Below, in pieces: positions 59,749 to 64,000 of a stretch of DNA of 64,000 nt. The first letter of the stretch is position 1, and each line of letters begins with the position of its first letter. Below the pieces are notes generated by a model that did not search any database, had not been told where the DNA came from, and was given only the letters and a program-made list of their open reading frames with translations. This stretch comes from Lamellibrachia satsuma (taxonomy: Eukaryota; Annelida; Polychaeta; Sabellida; Siboglinidae), in NCBI GenBank assembly GCA_033239005.1, contig BSQZ01000006.1, positions 2,292,501 through 2,356,500 on the forward strand, given 5' to 3'. The position numbers and the translations under genes were made by a program.

Positions 59749-61462
59749 GTGAGTCCGCGAGTCTCTACATTCTTGTCGGTAGTCAGCCGCTATCAGGCAA
59801 CTGTCCAACACCTCGCCGGCTCAGCAAATGTCCCATCAGACTTTGCTAGTCGCAACGCACCGACATGTCTCGAACAACAGTGTCAAGTATGCACCTTTGT
59901 CAGGCAAATGGAGGAGTCGGTTGTCTTGCAATGCGTCACTACCAAATATGTGACATCTGTGAGGGCTCGACTTCCGTTCACCAGCAGATCAACGTGGCTA
60001 GCTATACAAGCCGAATGCCCTGATTTGCGACGCACACTTTCACACCTCACACAAGAGACGCGACCATCCAAGAAAATAACGAATGCCAAAGACGTCAAGC
60101 GATATCTAAACGTCGCATCCATCGCCCGTGATGGTCTGCTAGTCGTACGTCGTAACGATCCACTCAGCCCAGCACGAGATTGCATCATCGTTCCCCGCAT
60201 GGTCCTTGACGGGCTAGTGACAGCACTACACATTCAACTGGACCATCCCTCATGTTACCAGTTGAAACAGGTCATGCATCGCTAACTGTACGTGTTGGAC
60301 CTGGACAAAGCAATCGACACAGCGTCGCGTAGCTGTCACCAATGTGCCTCACTACGCGATACTCCACACACGACTATCCCACATTCTACAGGCAATCCTC
60401 CAGAGGTGGTAGGAATTTCCTATGCCGCAGACGTCATCAAACGTGAGAAACAACTCATCTTGGTCCTACGCGAGTGCGTAACGTCATACACTGCTTCGTG
60501 TTTAATCGATGACGAACGCCGCGACACACTACGAGACTCTCTGGTCAAGCTGTGCATTGGCTTACGACCGCTAGATGGGCCTCCTGCTGTCATACGCACT
60601 GACCCCGCCCCAGGGTTCGCTGCTCTCGTCAAGGACGCCCTGCTGTCCACGCATCGACTCATGATTGAACTTGGACGCGTCAAGAACGTCAATAAAAATC
60701 CGGTTGCAGAAAAGGCTGTATGCGAGCTCGAGCATGAACTGTTACACCAACAACCCACAGGCGGGGCTGTCACGCAGCTTGTTCTATCTATTGCCACAGC
60801 AAACCTCAACACTCGTGTACGAAACAGGGGGTTTTCCGCCAGAGAGTTATGGACCCAGCGAGACCAGTTCACAAACGAACAACTGCCGTTAACCGATTAC
60901 GACCTCATTCGCCAGCAGCATTCTTTGCGAAATGCCAACCACGCTCCAAGTCAACTATCGAAGTCACCCTGTCATACCCGTATCCAAAGCACTAAATATT
61001 GATGTTGGTGACATTGTGTATCTGTACTGTGACCGAAACAAGTCACGTTCTCGGTGTCGGTACCTAGTAGTGAGTGTAGATGGGGTCTGGCTCAATGTCA
61101 GCAAATTCATCGGCAATCAATTGCGAGCCACCTCCTATCGAGTGAAACGGACGGAATGCTACAAGGCTGCTGCCCATACACTTGATCCGCCAACGGCGTA
61201 TCAATACGGTGACTCGACGAATACGCCGACATATGACCCCACTCCAGAACCTCGATCGAGCATATCAACACAGCTACTGTACCCTGTCACACCTGACGAC
61301 GCTCAGTCGGTACATCCGATTCCGGATGCGCAGATTCCGGTCGTTCCGGACGAGGAGAGGCAAGAGTCCGAATGTGAAGAGAACTTCCCCGCCGAGGAGC
61401 TTCCCCGTCGATCAACCAGAAGACGCAGACCTCCCGAGTATCTAAGCGACTTTGTCACTTAG
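59749..61462 (+). pseudogene. Retrotransposon RNase H end and integrase region, frameshifted
   Basis: The frame 59749-60285 holds the tether ([13 protein letters not shown]) and the integrase zinc-binding His residues ([12 protein letters not shown]), and ends in a stop next to the partner cysteines (CHQCASL at about 60336). The catalytic core reads YAADVI, RTDPAPGF (about 60597) and AEKAVCELEHEL (about 60706), giving a D-D-E set. A frame change near 60932 leads to the C-terminal domain with GDIVYLYCDRNKSRSRCRYL, ending in an acidic and Pro-rich tail at 61462. Confidence 0.78.
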
Positions 61463-61542
61463 ACTATAATTGCAATAATATTATTGTATAGTTGCTTTCT
61501 CTATAATTAGCCATATATAGTATAAGGAGAAGAAAGAAGTCA

Positions 61543-61737
61543 CGCCAATAGACGATCCATTATAATTCACGTCTATGACTGTTTGTGGGTGACCCCGGCT
61601 CCCCGGGTCAAGGACGCCCTCGCTCTCCGGGTTTAATTTCGGTTGGTCGTGTTTTTTTGTTCTGCATTAAATGTCATGTTACATCTTACTAGTGTCTGTT
61701 TGCAAGACTAAATATGCGTTCTTTATCACCTTAATGG
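61543..61737 (+). repeat. 3' LTR
   Basis: 195 bases, about 97 percent identical to the 5' LTR by eye (six substitutions counted). It is preceded by a purine tract and followed by CGTAG and the rest of the 19-bp minisatellite. Confidence 0.9.
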
Positions 61738-61790
61738 CGTAGGGGCTGACTCGGGTCGTAGGGGCTGACTCGAGTCAGACTCGAGTCGCC
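61738..61790. repeat. 19-bp minisatellite, right part
   Basis: About 2.5 copies, GGGCTGACTCGGGTCGTAG, ending in diverged GACTCGAGTCAGACTCGAGT. Confidence 0.88.
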
Positions 61791-63780
61791 CATGTCTTTA
61801 GTGAAATGTTCATCCGTTCACCCTTCAAAGTTGATTTGCCCTTATTTTTCCCCTTGTTCACAACTTCACAAGTAACACAGTGGGTACCTCGGCTGTGTTA
61901 ACAACTCATCTTGTAAATGCATTTGAAGAACCGAAGTGAGGAGATTTGTCCAAATCGGATCAAAAGGATTGTGTGGTAATTTTAATAAGGACCACATAAA
62001 TTCAGTTAATCTTCTTCTGATGCACAAGGACAGTGTTAAAACCTGTTGTAATGCTTCCTTGTAATATGCACAGTATACAAAATGTCATACTAGTTTGAAC
62101 TATAGGAATGCATTAGTTCGATACAGTTTTACAATTACACCGTCTGTCTTTATTACATCCGCCGCAGGGGATGTAATAGCGTAGGAATATCAATTCCCAT
62201 AAACATCACAATAACATGTAAATCAACACATCACCCTTTTTACGTTTTATAATTATGATAGATTATGAAGTAAGGAAGTCCCGGATCAGAAGAATAGAGT
62301 TCCCATGTCCTAGGTATTATGACAAGTCACAGTTACAAATCCAGTCGCACGGGAGCCTTCCGAACTCGCTCAGAGCGTCGTCGCACGGGTGAAGACGACA
62401 CAGACGAAGTGTGTGCTCCACACAGAGTTACATCATTAATCATCCCCCTATAAATAAGAGCGATAAGCCAGCTCACTGCAGTGAAGCGGGCGTGGATCAC
62501 TGGCCGGCATTTCATTGCACGGCAAAAACAGTTGCATCCACTGCATGACACATAGGGTAGTACTGTTTATAGTGTGAACAAGGCATGTTACAAATAGTTG
62601 TGTAACATATGTAACTAAGTAAGTGAGTAAGTAAGTTAATGTATTTCCTTCTCACCATCATCATGTATAATATAAGGCAAACAAAAGCAATGAAGATGAG
62701 GTGGCTACCAGAAAAGTATAAACTTATCGGGTTAGTACGCAGTGACGATGACACCAGGAACCAATTAACTTGAAGATTTGTCATTGTCATTTGTTCTTAA
62801 TGGGGCATGACCACCATACTGATTAATAATTTGGGTGAGGGTGGTCCCAGCAGTTGTGTTATAAGTGTGGGCAGTTGGGTTGTTCATACTGGAGTGAGCA
62901 TCGTGCATTAGTGTTAAACTCTCCTAGACAAACATTTTGGAGGCTTGCTGGAGAAAGTTGTGGGACAACGAATATAGTTATTTCCTGTGTGGCTTACAGC
63001 TGTACGAATCGACAGAAAACAGGATCTAACATATCTTTATTTTCAGATAATTTATGTCACAAATGTTTGTGCTGTGTTAGTGTATATGTGAATGAATGTA
63101 ACAGTTTCGAAAATGTTCTGAAATATCAATATATTACAGATACATTTGTTTTTCTTGGGGGTAGTGTTTCCCAGTAGTCACATTTATTTGGTGCAACATA
63201 ACATGTTACAGGGATAGGATTCAGTTTTATAAATAACGTGTGCCTGCGTGTATGCATATTTGTAATTCTTTTTTAAAACTCTACTATATGTTAACTCATT
63301 AATAATAATGTCCAACAGGGCTTAATGAGATTGTGACCACTTGCAGTCATTAGCTAATACATGTATAGAGCACTTCAGAAAGTTCAATTTCAATCATGTA
63401 TAGTGGTGCTACTGTTATAGTTAATATGTTATGATATTTGATATACAAGGTACATGGATAGATTGTGCAAGTAATAAGGTATTAGTTATATATAGCTATA
63501 TAGTAATGATCTCTTATTAGGTCTGTATATCTATAGATATATGATGAAGACTGGGTGCTGTACAGTATAAACACTCGGCCTCCAGTGGGTTGTTGCCGTG
63601 CAGCAGCATGAATGTCACTGGTCCATGCCTGCATCAGTTTATCATGTGTCAAATGATAAGAGCTCAGCGGTCTTGTTTTACTAACGGGTGTTCTATTTAT
63701 GGCTATGGTGCTCCAACAGCTCCATGACCTCGTCGATCTTTTCCGACTCTGAATCGGGATGCGTCTCAATCGCTGTTGCT
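61791..63780. other. Unassigned AT-rich region
   Basis: No gene, exon or element recognised. A short minus-strand segment near 63700-63780 (AIETHPDSESEKIDEVMELL) looks coding-like but stops soon and has no recognised relative. Confidence 0.45.
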
Positions 63781-63795
63781 GGTGTTGATACAGTA

Positions 63796-63860
63796 GACCA
63801 GCGGTCCGCAAACTCTGGCCGACGGGCCTCCAACTGGCCCGCGTGACCGTTGCAGTAATA
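63796..63860. mobile_element. Possible hAT-type transposon end
   Basis: CCAGCGGTCCGCAAACTCTG then GCCGACGGGCCTCCAACTGG then CCCGCG closely resembles the CAGnGGTnnGCAAACTnnGGCCCGCGGGCC terminus of known hAT elements. The other end is outside the window or was not found. Confidence 0.45.
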
Positions 63861-64000
63861 TAATTTTTTAGTACCAATTTTCCAGTTGTTCTATGAGCAC
63901 TAAATGACGTATTTCATGATGGTTTTCAAAACAATTATGCCGACTGTTTGAACTTTACAAAACAGCCATAGAACTTACACAATTTGCAGTGATGTTCGCT

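Larger units (their letters stand above)
56494..61737 (+). mobile_element. Ty3/Gypsy-like LTR retrotransposon, full length but frameshifted
   Basis: Both LTRs are present (195 bases each, about six differences), flanked by the 5-base duplication CGTAG at 56489-56493 and 61738-61742. The internal order is gag, protease, RT, RNase H, integrase, which fits the Ty3/Gypsy type rather than Copia. A purine tract (AAGGAGAAGAAAGAAG) precedes the 3' LTR. The primer site was not assigned. Frames shift several times within pol and there is a stop just before the integrase core, so this copy looks defective although its structure is complete. The near-identical LTRs imply a fairly recent insertion. Confidence 0.92.

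Overview
The window is nuclear DNA from a metazoan: intron-rich genes with GT-AG splicing, AT-rich intergenic DNA, non-LTR and LTR retroelements, tRNA-derived SINEs, long (CA)n and (TA)n tracts and many minisatellites. The mixture of L2/CR1-type LINEs, a Ty3-like element with an ADDIYCGG polymerase box and heavy intronic minisatellite load suggests a marine invertebrate, perhaps a mollusc; that placement is a low-confidence guess. Nothing prokaryotic is present (no operons, rRNA or CRISPR).

Three host genes were assembled exon by exon with every splice phase agreeing. (1) TMEM94 on the + strand, 6945-34808: 28 coding exons, 1,411 codons plus stop, complete except for a short first coding exon. 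It encodes a multi-pass ER membrane protein related to P-type ATPases. (2) NUDCD3 on the + strand, 38819-47393: 8 exons, 470 codons, complete; a NudC/CS-domain co-chaperone with an Ala/Thr-rich insertion. (3) A JmjC/cupin oxygenase-like gene on the - strand, 55484-51187: 4 exons, 331 codons, a predicted type II membrane protein with an intact HxD...H iron triad.

Mobile DNA: a damaged L2/CR1-like LINE at about 1000-4893 with a 698-bp (CA)n tract in its 5' part; a large foldback element at 5476-6346; pieces of at least two more LINE families (11826-11990, 13120-13468, 18640-20240, 32620-32960, 37875-38520, 52600-52700); a tRNA-derived SINE family in TMEM94 introns (22900-23205, 25260-25440, 25484-25800, 30243-30495); and a Ty3/Gypsy-like LTR retrotransposon at 56494-61737, flanked by a 5-bp target duplication and sitting inside a 19-bp minisatellite.

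The most unusual structure is the relation between tandem repeats and splice sites in TMEM94. A 47-bp array of about 2.2 kb (15240-17440), partly organised into a 304-bp higher-order repeat, carries the 3' splice junction of exon 9 in each unit. A 29-bp array (30673-31115) carries the 5' splice junction of exon 22. A 10-bp triple repeat forms the acceptor tract of exon 19. Separately, three (TA)n tracts lie at the exact centre of inverted repeats (26209-26335, 44603-44750, 53249-53463).

Layout: 1-1000 nothing recognised; 1000-4893 LINE; 4905-5215 CpG-rich patch, possible TMEM94 promoter; 5476-6346 foldback; 6945-35330 TMEM94; 35330-37870 AT-rich, no gene; 37875-38520 LINE piece; 38819-48824 NUDCD3 with 3' UTR; 48825-51186 no gene; 51187-55484 JmjC gene (-); 56402-61790 minisatellite plus LTR element; 61790-64000 mostly unassigned, with a possible hAT end near 63800.
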